Shown piece by piece: positions 18,180 through 27,170 of a stretch of DNA of 64,000 nt. The position numbers and the translations under genes were made by a program. The notes under the pieces are model-generated. The model did not search any database. It saw only the letters and a list, made by a program, of their open reading frames with translations, and was not told where the DNA came from. Numbering within the stretch: position 1 is the first letter of the stretch; the number at the start of each line of letters is the position of its first letter. The stretch is from UBA6115 sp050953005. Its GTDB lineage: Bacteria > Bacillota > Clostridia > Christensenellales > Aristaeellaceae. The DNA lies in contig JBMNLV010000001.1 in assembly GCA_050953005.1 (NCBI GenBank), positions 1-64,000 of the forward strand. The letters are read 5' to 3'.

Positions 18180-19157
18180 TCACTCCATAAATGATATATC
18201 CTGGCCAATGTCCTCAGGCCAAAGACCGATGTCCAACACCCAACCGGTCTGTGCATCAATGCGCACATGGGGCGCGCCCTTCGGATCCCCGTCTTTCATC
18301 AGGTGGATGAGCCACAATCTTTTCCCCGGGCTGATGCGCGCAAAACGGGCATAGACATCATACTGCCATGTCTCCTCACTGGAGAAACCAAACTGATTGC
18401 GCACTGCTTTGACAGCGATGCTCACTGCGTCCTCATAGGGCAGATCCTCCGGGCCATTCCAGGTGTAGCGCCGCTGCATCAGGCGAAGCCAAGCGGGTTG
18501 CGCCCGGTCCGGATGCCGCTGTGCATATTCCAGCGCCAAGGGCTCGAATGTCCGGATGAAACGCACCCAGGTCTCAAAACTCCACAACCAGGGCTGCCCA
18601 TAGGCGCTTAGCCAATTCCGGTACAGCCCCTCAATGGCAGGCAGGCTCTCCCTGTCCAGGTTTCGTGCTTTTTCCTGCCAGGTAAACAGGTCAAACAGCA
18701 CATCATTGTGCGGATACACATCATAGCGATCCCGGAAGTCCAGAGGCTTGTAGTTGTACTCATGCTCACCGAACCTGAAGATGCTGCAGCTGTCCCAGGC
18801 CATCTCCAGTTCAAGCTGCCGGCCATAGGTCGTTATCAGCTTCAAAATGCATGCGCCATAGAAGGGGCAGCCTGCACCACCATCTATTGGATATGCCTGG
18901 CTGAGCAGCGTTTCCAGGACCCCCAGCCGTTCACGGTCTGTGATCTCCACCCGGCAGCTGTCCCCGAAGCGGGGGTCGGTCATGTTCTCCGGCGGGTTCC
19001 AGCAAAGCGTCGCACTTGCAAGGCCTGCCAGGATGGCCAGGTCAGGCACCTGACCGGCCGAGGCTGATAAAAAGCAAGCCAAGAGCAAAAAGGCAGCACA
19101 CAGCGACAGCAGCCGTTTATTCCCCGGATGATTCTGATTCATATTGTTCAGTAGCAT
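18180..19157 (-). CDS. Secreted protein of unknown function
   Basis: About 325 residues from ATG 19157 (preceded by AGAGG); an upstream in-frame ATG at 19193 lacks a site. A signal peptide (KRLLSLCAAFLLLACFLSASAGQ) is followed by a Trp- and Tyr-rich soluble protein. The last 90 residues (YEDAVSIAVKAVRNQFGFSSEE… RVRIDAQTGWVLDIG-like) resemble a PepSY-type segment, often found in secreted regulators of proteases; that is weak. It lies between the two separated ends of an IS481-like element. I do not recognise the family. Confidence 0.6.
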   Translation of the reverse strand: MLLNNMNQNHPGNKRLLSLCAAFLLLACFLSASAGQVPDLAILAGLASATLCWNPPENMTDPRFGDSCRVEITDRERLGVLETLLSQAYPIDGGAGCPFYGACILKLITTYGRQLELEMAWDSCSIFRFGEHEYNYKPLDFRDRYDVYPHNDVLFDLFTWQEKARNLDRESLPAIEGLYRNWLSAYGQPWLWSFETWVRFIRTFEPLALEYAQRHPDRAQPAWLRLMQRRYTWNGPEDLPYEDAVSIAVKAVRNQFGFSSEETWQYDVYARFARISPGKRLWLIHLMKDGDPKGAPHVRIDAQTGWVLDIGLWPEDIGQDISFME

Positions 19158-19193
19158 TTTTTGCTGACCTCTTCTTAAATCGCATGAACCCAA

Positions 19194-19567
19194 TGATGAG
19201 CAGACTTACATGCCAATCATGTGAAAACCGGGCTTCCCCGGAAAACAAAAACGCTGACTCAAACATCCAAACGAATCCCAGGCGTTGTTTCATCCGCGTC
19301 CCCTGAAAACAGCAGGCAAGCGCTTAGGTGTCGGCAAAACCCTCCCTTGCCCCTTTCGCTTTTCATACAGCATGAACACAGGTCCGCAACACCTATAACG
19401 CAACAAAAATGAGTATTGCTGCTTCCTGGCGGGCTTTTTAACCGGGCCATACAGAAAAGCCACGGCTTTTGCGGTCTTGTAACATTTCGCAAGAACAAAC
19501 CTGAACAAAAAGAGCAGCATCAAAGCAATTGATAAGGAAGCAGCTTAAATAGTCTACTGGAGTTTTG
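19194..19567. other. Gene-free stretch
   Basis: No credible gene on either strand and no strong promoter, terminator or repeat. Small frames exist but have no ribosome site or protein-like composition. Confidence 0.5.
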
Positions 19568-19655
19568 TTTGACACTCCTGCAAGACAGAATGCTTGTGAA
19601 ATATAAGACAGAATGCTTGTGAAATATAAGGAGTTGAATTGTTCAGTAAACACTA
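19568..19655. repeat. Remnants of two IS ends with a 23-base tandem duplication
   Basis: TGTTTGACACTCC at 19568 mirrors the IS481-like end at 17184. AGACAGAATGCTTGTGAAAT is then repeated in tandem (19583-19605 and 19606-19628, period 23). After it comes GGAGTTGAATTGTTCAGTAAACACTA (19630-19655, split here only for description), which read backwards is the terminal repeat of the IS at 15440-17072 and of the remnant at 58074. Confidence 0.65.
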
Positions 19656-19661
19656 TATAAT
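19634..19661 (+). promoter_or_regulatory. Promoter of the GntR/LacI regulator, -35 within an IS end
   Basis: TTGAAT (19634-19639) and TATAAT (19656-19661) with a 16-base spacer. The -35 and spacer lie in the IS terminal repeat. Transcription would start about 75 bases before the regulator. Confidence 0.55.
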
Positions 19662-19743
19662 ATAAGCACTATGCTATGAATTTTACTCACCTGTTTTTGT
19701 TAGAATGATGTTCCATTCCGCATCTTTTTCAGGAGGTAATCCT

Positions 19744-20793
19744 ATGTCTATTGACCGGAATGATCACACACCGCTTTATCTTCAGTTTTACCAACTGATG
19801 AAGCAAAAGATAGTCGAAGCAGCGCCAGGCGATTGCCTGCCGCCTGAGCGATTGCTTTGCCAGCAATATGGGTTGGATCGAGTTACTGTTCGCAAAGCGC
19901 TAGCCATGTTAGTCGAAGAAAACTTGATTGAGCGCAAACAAGGCAGAGGAACTCGGATCCTTCACAAGGAGGAAGCAACATCTAAAAACGGGAACATCCT
20001 TTTTGCTTTATACCATGGTTCTCACTTAGTGGATCGCTTGGGAGAGCCTTTTTACGCTCGTTCATTGGATACGCTGGAGCAATGCTTGCATCAATACAAT
20101 GAACGACTAGTATACAGCAAGATTCAAAGGAATGAGAACCTCGCCTCTATTTGCAAGCATTTAGGCGCAAAGGGGGTTATTCTTGCTGGTCGCCTTAATG
20201 AAGAAATGGAAGAGCAGTGTCGCAGGCTTCAGCTTCCACGCATTACCTATAACAGTAAATACAATGGTATTTCTGCTGTATTGCCAGACAATGAAAGCGG
20301 AGCTGCCCTGGCTGCCAAGCATCTGTTGCAATATGGCCATCGCAGTATTGGCTTTATTCACGTTCCAGGTTATACAAATTCAGAAACTCGTCTTTTGCAT
20401 TTTTCCCGTGTGATGAAAGATACCCAAGCTGGTTGCCCCATTGTCGTCGAAGGAGATTGGACCGAAAAAGGAGGGTATCAAGCTTCATGCAAATTGCTCG
20501 ATAACCCGCAACGGATTACTGCCATATTTGCTGGCAATGACAGTATGGCCCTTGGTATTCTAAAAGCGCTTGATGAAAGAGGACTCAAAGTACCGCAGGA
20601 TATCAGCGTTATTGGCTTTGATGGTATTGCGCCACCGCTCACCACCCTCCAGATTGATATTTCTACCATGGCGAACGCAGCGCACATGTTACTTTTTTAT
20701 ATGTTTAAAAAGACAAATGTTAATGAGATGAACGTTGTAGTCCCGATCCGTCTGATAGATCGCGGCTCAACAGGGCCTGTTCCGTCGAAATAA
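19744..20793 (+). CDS. GntR-headed transcription regulator with LacI-type sugar-binding domain
   Basis: About 349 residues from ATG 19744, chosen for the AGGAGG box. The N-terminal winged helix (residues 1-70) is of GntR type: HTPLYLQFYQLMKQKI, LPPERLLCQQYGLDRVTVRKAL, then EENLIERKQGRGTRI. From about residue 80 a periplasmic-binding-protein-like domain of the LacI/GalR kind follows (AIFAGNDSMALGILKALDERG, ISVIGFDGI). The architecture is that of AraR-type sugar-responsive repressors. It is the only transcription regulator of this type near the carbohydrate operon and is the likely regulator of it; the ligand is unknown. Confidence 0.88.
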   Translation: MSIDRNDHTPLYLQFYQLMKQKIVEAAPGDCLPPERLLCQQYGLDRVTVRKALAMLVEENLIERKQGRGTRILHKEEATSKNGNILFALYHGSHLVDRLGEPFYARSLDTLEQCLHQYNERLVYSKIQRNENLASICKHLGAKGVILAGRLNEEMEEQCRRLQLPRITYNSKYNGISAVLPDNESGAALAAKHLLQYGHRSIGFIHVPGYTNSETRLLHFSRVMKDTQAGCPIVVEGDWTEKGGYQASCKLLDNPQRITAIFAGNDSMALGILKALDERGLKVPQDISVIGFDGIAPPLTTLQIDISTMANAAHMLLFYMFKKTNVNEMNVVVPIRLIDRGSTGPVPSK

Positions 20794-21077
20794 ATGAGTT
20801 CTATTACCTGGCTGCAAATTCTCTGTTTCCTCAAATGGCAATTTATTGGTGTCATCACAGCGAAATCGCAAGCCATAAGATAATCTGCCGGAACAGTCTT
20901 GGCATCCCATCAGGTTGTGAAGATATATTAATTCCGTCGCGACGAGCCAGAACCATTTTCATTTACAAAGAAAGATGAAAAAATTTCGATCATATAATAC
21001 TATTCCCCTACATTCCGACAGGCTCTTGATAGTTCTGACGGAATAAAGGAGCGATTCCTCCAAGCGATTCTATCCTC

Positions 21078-22127
21078 CTAAAAAATCCTTGAGTTATCGT
21101 TATCTTCATAGTAGTCTGCATTATAGCCGAGCTTTACAAGCACTTTCTGTGTAATACTGTCTAGTTGAGCGATTGTCTCATCAGAAAGTGAGAGCTCAGC
21201 TGCCTGTAGATTCATCAAAAACTCCTGAAGATTCCTAGAACCAACCAAGGTTGCGGCAATTCCTTTTTTCGCCAGAACCCAGGCAATCGCAATTTGAGCC
21301 ATGGACACCATCAATTCTTGAGCAATTTGTCCAATTTGTTTAAGCGCGTCAAAGATTTCTTTTTCTGCTCCAGGTCCATGGTGTCTTCCATATTCACCAC
21401 TGCGCTCTATTGAGAAATGCCGGGAATGCGCCTGCGCAGGCGGTACTTGATCCGGAGTCGCATAGATTCCAGCCAACAGTCCTTGCTGCAGTGCCATGGA
21501 CCCAATAATAGAAATGTTATGCTCACGACAAAACGGTAGAATCTCTGCTTCAATTGCACGTGATAAAAGATTATATGTGATCTGATTTAAGCAGATAGGA
21601 GCACCGCAATCGAAAGCTTCCTTTAACTGCTTGACGCCAAAATTGCTCACACCAAGAGTTCGAACTTTTCCTTTCAAGATGAGGGTGTTTAATTCATCGA
21701 ACGCCTCCCGCGAATCAATGGGGGTTAGCAGAGAGGAGTCCTTTGTCATGTGCTTTAGACTGTTCAGTTGAAATGGCCAATGTACCACATAGCAATCAAT
21801 ATAATCAGTGCTTAGTCGCTTCAAAGATGCATCGCAATGCTTTTCAACCATCCCTCGGCGACAAAACTGGGGGGAAATCTTTGTCATGATGATAGCTTCT
21901 TGGCGCCTATGCTTTAAAGCCTCGCCTAATGCTGCCTCACTTTTTCCGTCATTGTACATTTCAGCTGTATCAAACAGGTTGACTCCGTTGTCCAGTGCGG
22001 CGTCAACTATTTGTTGGACATCTTTTTGGCTTTGTTTTCCCCAGTAAGCGCCTCCGCCATAGGCCCAGCATCCCATACCTATTGGATGCACTCGAATACC
22101 AGAAGACCCAATTTCCCTTAATTTCAC
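21078..22127 (-). CDS. Aldo/keto reductase
   Basis: A 349-residue NAD(P)H-dependent oxidoreductase of the aldo/keto reductase superfamily. The catalytic tetrad can be placed: Asp and Tyr in NLFDTAEMYNDGKSE, Lys in IMTKISPQF, His in CYVVHWPF. The family's GVSNFG and cofactor-binding LVGSRNLQEF blocks are present. The start is GTG at 22127 with GAGAGG 8 bases upstream. It sits downstream of the isochorismatase-like gene in the same orientation but 391 bases away, so it may have its own promoter. It could reduce an aldehyde produced by the sugar pathway; inference only. Confidence 0.88.
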   Translation of the reverse strand: MKLREIGSSGIRVHPIGMGCWAYGGGAYWGKQSQKDVQQIVDAALDNGVNLFDTAEMYNDGKSEAALGEALKHRRQEAIIMTKISPQFCRRGMVEKHCDASLKRLSTDYIDCYVVHWPFQLNSLKHMTKDSSLLTPIDSREAFDELNTLILKGKVRTLGVSNFGVKQLKEAFDCGAPICLNQITYNLLSRAIEAEILPFCREHNISIIGSMALQQGLLAGIYATPDQVPPAQAHSRHFSIERSGEYGRHHGPGAEKEIFDALKQIGQIAQELMVSMAQIAIAWVLAKKGIAATLVGSRNLQEFLMNLQAAELSLSDETIAQLDSITQKVLVKLGYNADYYEDNDNSRIF

Positions 22128-22518
22128 GTTTTAACCTCTCCATAGTGTCAAGTTGAAACAGATATAGTTTTCAGTTTTTCGCGTCCCGCAACCCCAAACA
22201 CAAAATTAAGGTTACGGTTACTTTTTCACATCCGGCGCAAGAATCATAGTTTTGAGTTATAGTAAACGAAGTGTTTTGCAGATCGTATTTTGAATATAAA
22301 TGCTTTCTTTCTTCCTGCTACGGAATAAACTTTCAATGTCCAACGGATTAGAATGACCTGAGCACACCCGAACTACCATCACACTGTCTGACCATGGTCT
22401 GGATGTTAGCCTTTCCCTACTGAACCACGCCCTGTTTGAAAGAAAGAAAAAGAGACATCGTCTTCCATTGTTGTTTTCCGTTGGACAAATCTAAGCACTG
22501 GAAAACTTCTCTTATAGT
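22128..22518. other. Gene-free stretch between aldo/keto reductase and hydrolase genes
   Basis: No gene seen. A TTGACA-like box lies just upstream of the reductase but without a matching -10 box at the right distance. No clear terminator after the hydrolase gene. Confidence 0.45.
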
Positions 22519-23262
22519 TCATTTTGCATTAAGCAACTCTGTACTACATGCGGATGGACACCCGAATTTTTCGATGTATTCCACCACCAACTTCAATGCC
22601 TGATCATGATTCACGTAGGGCGGCTTTGCGGGATTGTACATAATATCGACTAAATCACGTATCAACACTGGCTTAAACCCCCAACGCAGCATATTTTTAA
22701 TACCAAAACTGCGATTGAGAATACACATATTCGCATGTACACCAGCATAGAACACCCATTCGATTCCTTCCTTTTTCAAATAGGCATAGATTTCATTTCC
22801 GCTGTCTGAAATCACATCTTGTTGGTCATTAATTACAATAGCTGGATGTTGACGACTCCAAACCTGCTGGTTTACCCTATCACTAGCTTCACCTGAATCG
22901 CTTCCACCATCGGAATCGTCAATGGGCAAGGGGGGGAATGATATAGATATGATCTCTTGTGGAGCAGGTGCTGAATTATTGCGAATTCGATTACGTGCAG
23001 GTGAATTGCGATAATAATCCAGCGTATCGGAGGGTGAATGCACAATTAGCACCCCCTTTTCTCGCAATCCATTCACGAAATCATTAAGTGTGCTTACCAT
23101 CTTATTCAGGCGTTGCGTTGCACCCCGGGACCAATGAAGATCCCAGACATCACATAAAATCAGCGCGACATGTTTCCAATCCATGGGTTCAGGTCGTTCA
23201 ACTGTAGCCCAGCGACTCAGACCATTGTCATTGACCAACTGTTGCGTACGTAGCAAAACCAT
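22519..23262 (-). CDS. Isochorismatase-family cysteine hydrolase
   Basis: About 247 residues from ATG 23262, chosen because AGGAGG lies 7 bases before it; a GTG/ATG pair overlapping the upstream stop is a weaker alternative. The fold markers are the Asp in LILCDVWD and the nucleophilic Cys in GVHANMCILNRSFG, with the cis-peptide-like AGVHAN segment before it. Members hydrolyse amides and vinyl ethers. An insertion rich in Asp/Ser/Gly (around residues 110-125) is unusual. It is the last gene of the glycyl radical enzyme operon; substrate unknown. Confidence 0.82.
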   Translation of the reverse strand: MVLLRTQQLVNDNGLSRWATVERPEPMDWKHVALILCDVWDLHWSRGATQRLNKMVSTLNDFVNGLREKGVLIVHSPSDTLDYYRNSPARNRIRNNSAPAPQEIISISFPPLPIDDSDGGSDSGEASDRVNQQVWSRQHPAIVINDQQDVISDSGNEIYAYLKKEGIEWVFYAGVHANMCILNRSFGIKNMLRWGFKPVLIRDLVDIMYNPAKPPYVNHDQALKLVVEYIEKFGCPSACSTELLNAK

Positions 23263-23288
23263 GCCAAGTCCTCCTAAACAAGAATTCA

Positions 23289-25388
23289 TCACAATTCATG
23301 CTCTGTCCGCAAGAGCACTTCTTCTTGCATTGCTTCAGAAAGATTTATAAAGTAATCGCTGTATCCACCAATACGCACTACCAAATCACGATATTGTTCG
23401 GGATGCTTGCGAGCCTCCAAGAGCTTCTCTCTATCCAACACATTTATCTGGAGCTCGAAACCTCCGCGTTCCATGAATGTCCGTACTAATTGTAACAACT
23501 TTTCCAGCGATTCATTATTAAAGAGCCGCTTGGAAAACTTGAGATTAACGGCAATTCCTCCGATAAACCGTTCATGAGACCAACTGGTAGAGGATAGGAT
23601 GGAAGCTGTTGGACCCTTAGTTTCTCTCCCTTGCGCAGGCCCAGAGCCATCTCCCAAGGGAACCCCACTAAGACGTCCATCTGGTGTCGCACCTGTACTT
23701 TTTCCAATTTCCACATGCATAATCCAGCAGAACATGCCTGGTATAAAACGACTCCCGTGCCATGTACGATAATGGGTCATCTCATCTACGATCCACTCCG
23801 TTATGTGCCCAAATAGCTTATCTGCTTTGGGCTGATCATTTCCATACTTGGGAAGTTTGTTGAGGATGTATTGACGCAATGACTCATAACCTTCATAGTT
23901 TTTATCCAGAATACTCGAAAACTCTTTAAGAGTCAGTCGTTTTTCTTGATATACCAGAGCATCAACCGCAAGAAGAGAATCTACGAGATTGCTCATCCCT
24001 ACAAATGAAGATTCAATAAAGGCATAGCGTGCGCCGCCATGATCCAAATCTGCTCCGCGTTCCAGGCAATCATCGACAAAGGCTGATACCAGCGGGTGCG
24101 TATACCACTTAGAACGCTCCATTTGCTGACGGTTTTGATCGTACACGCTATATCGGATACGCTGTCTGAGTTTTTGCTTATAGTGGGTCAATAATTCTTC
24201 CAGATTAGAGATACGCTCATTTTCTTGCTTCATAATCTCCAACAATGGTGCCAATAGGTTATGATAAGGGCTGGCTACCCATACGCTGGAACGCTTAATA
24301 GGTGTAATTTCGACACAAGTAGAATGAATATAACTCACAGCTTCCTCATAAGGCACACCATAGGTTGTTAACCCTTGAGTAATCAATTCATCATTAAACA
24401 ATGCGGGATGCGTATGTCCAGCAGCTAAGGATTTAAGAGAGAGGCGCAGCAAATCCTCAGGGGTTTCGGGTGTTACGCAGAGCCCAACGCCGGGATAAGA
24501 CAACCTGACATCTCGGATAGCCTGAATAAACATATAGGTCAGGTCATTGGAAATGGGACGTCCGGCTGCGTCCCGACCTCCCACCATTAATCCAACAGCT
24601 AGTCCTTTACCAGTTATCTCATTCATCATCAGACAGGCGCAATTTATTAATTCTTGAGCCGTTTCACGAGTGATTATGCCATCCTTCAGATCTTTTAAAT
24701 AAAATGGCAAAAGATACTGGTCAGGCCTGCCCCACTGATAAAGCCCCTGAAGACTGAAAAGGAGAAAATGTACGGATTGCAATGCCTGCCAGAAGGTCCG
24801 CGCTGGATATTTGGGAACCGTCTGCAAATTGTCAGCAATTTGCCTCAGTTCGCTCTGCCTAACACTATCTTGTTCCTTTTCGCTCAATGCCAATGCGTGA
24901 CAGGCATAATGATTCGCCTGGTCTTCTAAAGCTTTTAGCATAATCAGGCACTGATCATAAAATGTTTCCTTACTAATGTCCTCAGGTCGCATCACTGTAT
25001 CCAGTGCAGCTTTATAGCGCAAGATCTCTTCACATACACCGCTAGTTCCCTTTTTCAATAGTTTTTCATAATCTAACGCCATATGAGAATCCTGGCCGCA
25101 ACGGTAAGGCATAACTTGATACATCTGCCTGGTGAAAGTTACTTGCTCCTCTGTAAGCTCTACCTCATGATTGGGGCGTCCCACGATCAGCTCATCGGGA
25201 CTAATGATAGGGGTCATGCCCGTATACATCGCTGCCCTAGCAAGCGTGAAACGCTTTTCAATCAAATATTCATTACGATTGTCCAACCAGCCTTTGGAAA
25301 AGAGATAATTCATCTCTTGACTGGTGCCCCCCACTTTTTCTTTGTTTAAAAAGACATCGCGCAAGCGTTCTATCCTTGCAATAGGCAT
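23289..25388 (-). CDS. Glycyl radical enzyme (pyruvate formate-lyase/dehydratase family)
   Basis: About 699 residues from ATG 25388 (GGAGG 8 bases upstream). The catalytic thiyl Cys is in HSTCVEITP (about residue 358); a C-x-E motif is what dehydratase/decarboxylase-type members have. The glycyl radical site is in VRIGGYSDYFINL about 25 residues from the C-terminus. Single-electron chemistry, strictly anaerobic once activated; the partner activase is encoded upstream in the same operon. At about 700 residues it is shorter than glycerol or choline enzymes (about 790-850). The substrate cannot be named. The setting among glycosidases and a sugar importer suggests a sugar-derived diol or related compound. 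Confidence 0.9.
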   Translation of the reverse strand: MPIARIERLRDVFLNKEKVGGTSQEMNYLFSKGWLDNRNEYLIEKRFTLARAAMYTGMTPIISPDELIVGRPNHEVELTEEQVTFTRQMYQVMPYRCGQDSHMALDYEKLLKKGTSGVCEEILRYKAALDTVMRPEDISKETFYDQCLIMLKALEDQANHYACHALALSEKEQDSVRQSELRQIADNLQTVPKYPARTFWQALQSVHFLLFSLQGLYQWGRPDQYLLPFYLKDLKDGIITRETAQELINCACLMMNEITGKGLAVGLMVGGRDAAGRPISNDLTYMFIQAIRDVRLSYPGVGLCVTPETPEDLLRLSLKSLAAGHTHPALFNDELITQGLTTYGVPYEEAVSYIHSTCVEITPIKRSSVWVASPYHNLLAPLLEIMKQENERISNLEELLTHYKQKLRQRIRYSVYDQNRQQMERSKWYTHPLVSAFVDDCLERGADLDHGGARYAFIESSFVGMSNLVDSLLAVDALVYQEKRLTLKEFSSILDKNYEGYESLRQYILNKLPKYGNDQPKADKLFGHITEWIVDEMTHYRTWHGSRFIPGMFCWIMHVEIGKSTGATPDGRLSGVPLGDGSGPAQGRETKGPTASILSSTSWSHERFIGGIAVNLKFSKRLFNNESLEKLLQLVRTFMERGGFELQINVLDREKLLEARKHPEQYRDLVVRIGGYSDYFINLSEAMQEEVLLRTEHEL

Positions 25389-25443
25389 TGTCCATTCCTC
25401 CATCAATTTTAACAGAAACCTTGGGACAATATTGTTGAAGGGA

Positions 25444-25471
25444 AGCTCTCTTCCTGATCAGGAAGAGAGCT
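25444..25471 (-). promoter_or_regulatory. Perfect intercistronic stem-loop after the solute-binding protein gene
   Basis: AGCTCTCTTCCTGA and its mirror TCAGGAAGAGAGCT form a 28-base perfect palindrome with no T-run after it. Placed between the binding-protein gene and the glycyl radical enzyme gene. It probably protects the upstream message from 3' decay, raising binding protein over its partners. Confidence 0.6.
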
Positions 25472-25483
25472 ATATAATGGTCG

Positions 25484-27079
25484 TTAGCTAAAGAGACGAT
25501 CATAGGCAGCCTGTTCGATCTCAAGCAAAGCAGGCAGCTGCATTTGATTAAGGGTGTTGATGAAGGTATCCCAATCCTCTTCCACGGATGATTCACCTGT
25601 GATAAACTGCGTTTTCATGCTTTTGATATAGAGAGAAATATCGGTGTAATAGATGCTGCGCTCAGCGTTTTCCTCCTCTGTGTAAATAAAGGCTGGAAAA
25701 TTGCTGATCAAGTTGATCTTTGGATTATTCAAGGCATCTCTGGCAATAAGCACAGCCCATCCGTAATCCTCCAGCATCATCTCAAGCTGTTCATCGGTAG
25801 CTGCCTCAATAGCTGCGTACTGTGTACTGAGACTTGATGTGACGAAGAGAAAGCCAGTATTGATAACAGCTTTCTTATACCGGAATTCCTCCGCACTGGC
25901 GTATCCTTCGCATTCGCGCATCGTTGCAATGGGATATTTTTCAAGGCCTTCGTAAGGCAAATTCACATAGTCAAATGTGATCCCCTCCCAACCACGCATA
26001 GCTGCAATAACGCCCTCATCGGAGTAAAAGTAGTCGAGTAACTGCATGATTTGAGGCGCATATTCGCTCTTGGCATTAATCATTGCCAAACCAAGGTTAC
26101 TCACCTGATGACTCAGTACTATATCGGCAGTAGGGCTGTATTCACTGGATAGGGCGCCCAAGTAAGCGTAGTTTTTATCACCGCTGATGGTGGAATTTGT
26201 TGTGACGAAGGGTGCCCACGCACCGAAAACGCCTACCTGGTTATCAATTACCTGCTGTTTATGCAGTTCAGATGTTGAAGTAAAGAAATTCGGGTCCAGA
26301 AGGCCTTCCTCATATAGCTTATTCATGAATTTGAGATAAGCTTTGTAATTTTCGCTCGTTTCAGCCAGATAAACCGTTCCGTCTTTTTCCTGAATGACAT
26401 ATTCGCTCTCACGGCTCTTGATGCCAAAGGCAGACATGAGAATATTCTCAACAAAGTTGCTGGGCCCCTTAGCCAAAGGAATTTCATCTGCTTCTCCATT
26501 GCCATTAGGGTCCTTGGTTTTGAAAGCAACCAGCATTTCATAGAATTCATCCACAGTGGAGGGCAGTCCCATATCCAAAGCATCCAGCCAATGTTGATTA
26601 ACAAACACGCGCGGTACTTGTTCAATAACGTTGTCAGCCACGTTTACCAAGCAATAAATATTGCCATCGGGGCTTGTCATGTAGTCACGCAGGCGGGGAA
26701 ATTTCTCCATGTATTTCTTTAAATTAGGAGCGTGTTCATCAATAAGCGAATTAAGTGGATAAAAGTATCCCTGGCTGCCATATTCAGCCACATCATTGAG
26801 GTTTAATTTTGCGTTGATGAGCAGATCCGGAAGATTGTTTTCAGCAAGCATGAGGGTAAATTTTGTTTTCCACTCGTCCTCTTCGTGGCAATCCATTACA
26901 ATGCCAAAACGGTTGGCAATTTCTTGAACCATAATGGTGTCATTCCATGCCTCGCCAAAATTGCTAGCCTCTCCAGAAACTGTGATGGTAATTTTGTCCT
27001 GGCTAACAGGTTTTTCCGCCAGAGCAAGCAAGCATGATGTCAGCATTAAGACCAAAAGCACCGCTAAGAACTTTTTCAC
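25484..27079 (-). CDS. Sugar ABC transporter substrate-binding protein (LplA-type)
   Basis: About 531 residues from GTG 27079 with GAGGAG upstream; the longer ATG at 27142 has no ribosome site. The N-terminus is a signal peptide, KKFLAVLLVLMLTSC, where LTSC is a possible but early lipobox. The rest is the large extracellular solute-binding fold of the LplA/YtcQ group (VQEIANRFGIVMDC, KLNLNDVAEYGSQGYFYPLN, PSTVDEFYEMLVAFKTKDPNGNG with the calcium-binding-like DPNGNGEADEIP loop). Pairs with the two permeases upstream in the same operon. The substrate is probably an oligosaccharide or complex glycan fragment; no ATPase gene is in the operon, as is usual when a shared MsmK-type ATPase is used. 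Confidence 0.88.
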   Translation of the reverse strand: MKKFLAVLLVLMLTSCLLALAEKPVSQDKITITVSGEASNFGEAWNDTIMVQEIANRFGIVMDCHEEDEWKTKFTLMLAENNLPDLLINAKLNLNDVAEYGSQGYFYPLNSLIDEHAPNLKKYMEKFPRLRDYMTSPDGNIYCLVNVADNVIEQVPRVFVNQHWLDALDMGLPSTVDEFYEMLVAFKTKDPNGNGEADEIPLAKGPSNFVENILMSAFGIKSRESEYVIQEKDGTVYLAETSENYKAYLKFMNKLYEEGLLDPNFFTSTSELHKQQVIDNQVGVFGAWAPFVTTNSTISGDKNYAYLGALSSEYSPTADIVLSHQVSNLGLAMINAKSEYAPQIMQLLDYFYSDEGVIAAMRGWEGITFDYVNLPYEGLEKYPIATMRECEGYASAEEFRYKKAVINTGFLFVTSSLSTQYAAIEAATDEQLEMMLEDYGWAVLIARDALNNPKINLISNFPAFIYTEEENAERSIYYTDISLYIKSMKTQFITGESSVEEDWDTFINTLNQMQLPALLEIEQAAYDRLFS

Positions 27080-27170
27080 AACATTCTCCTCCTCAATATA
27101 TTTTTCAGTATTGTATCTGCAGATTCCTTTCAGCCTCCTCAACCTGAAAGCGGTCTTATTCCACAGATTA

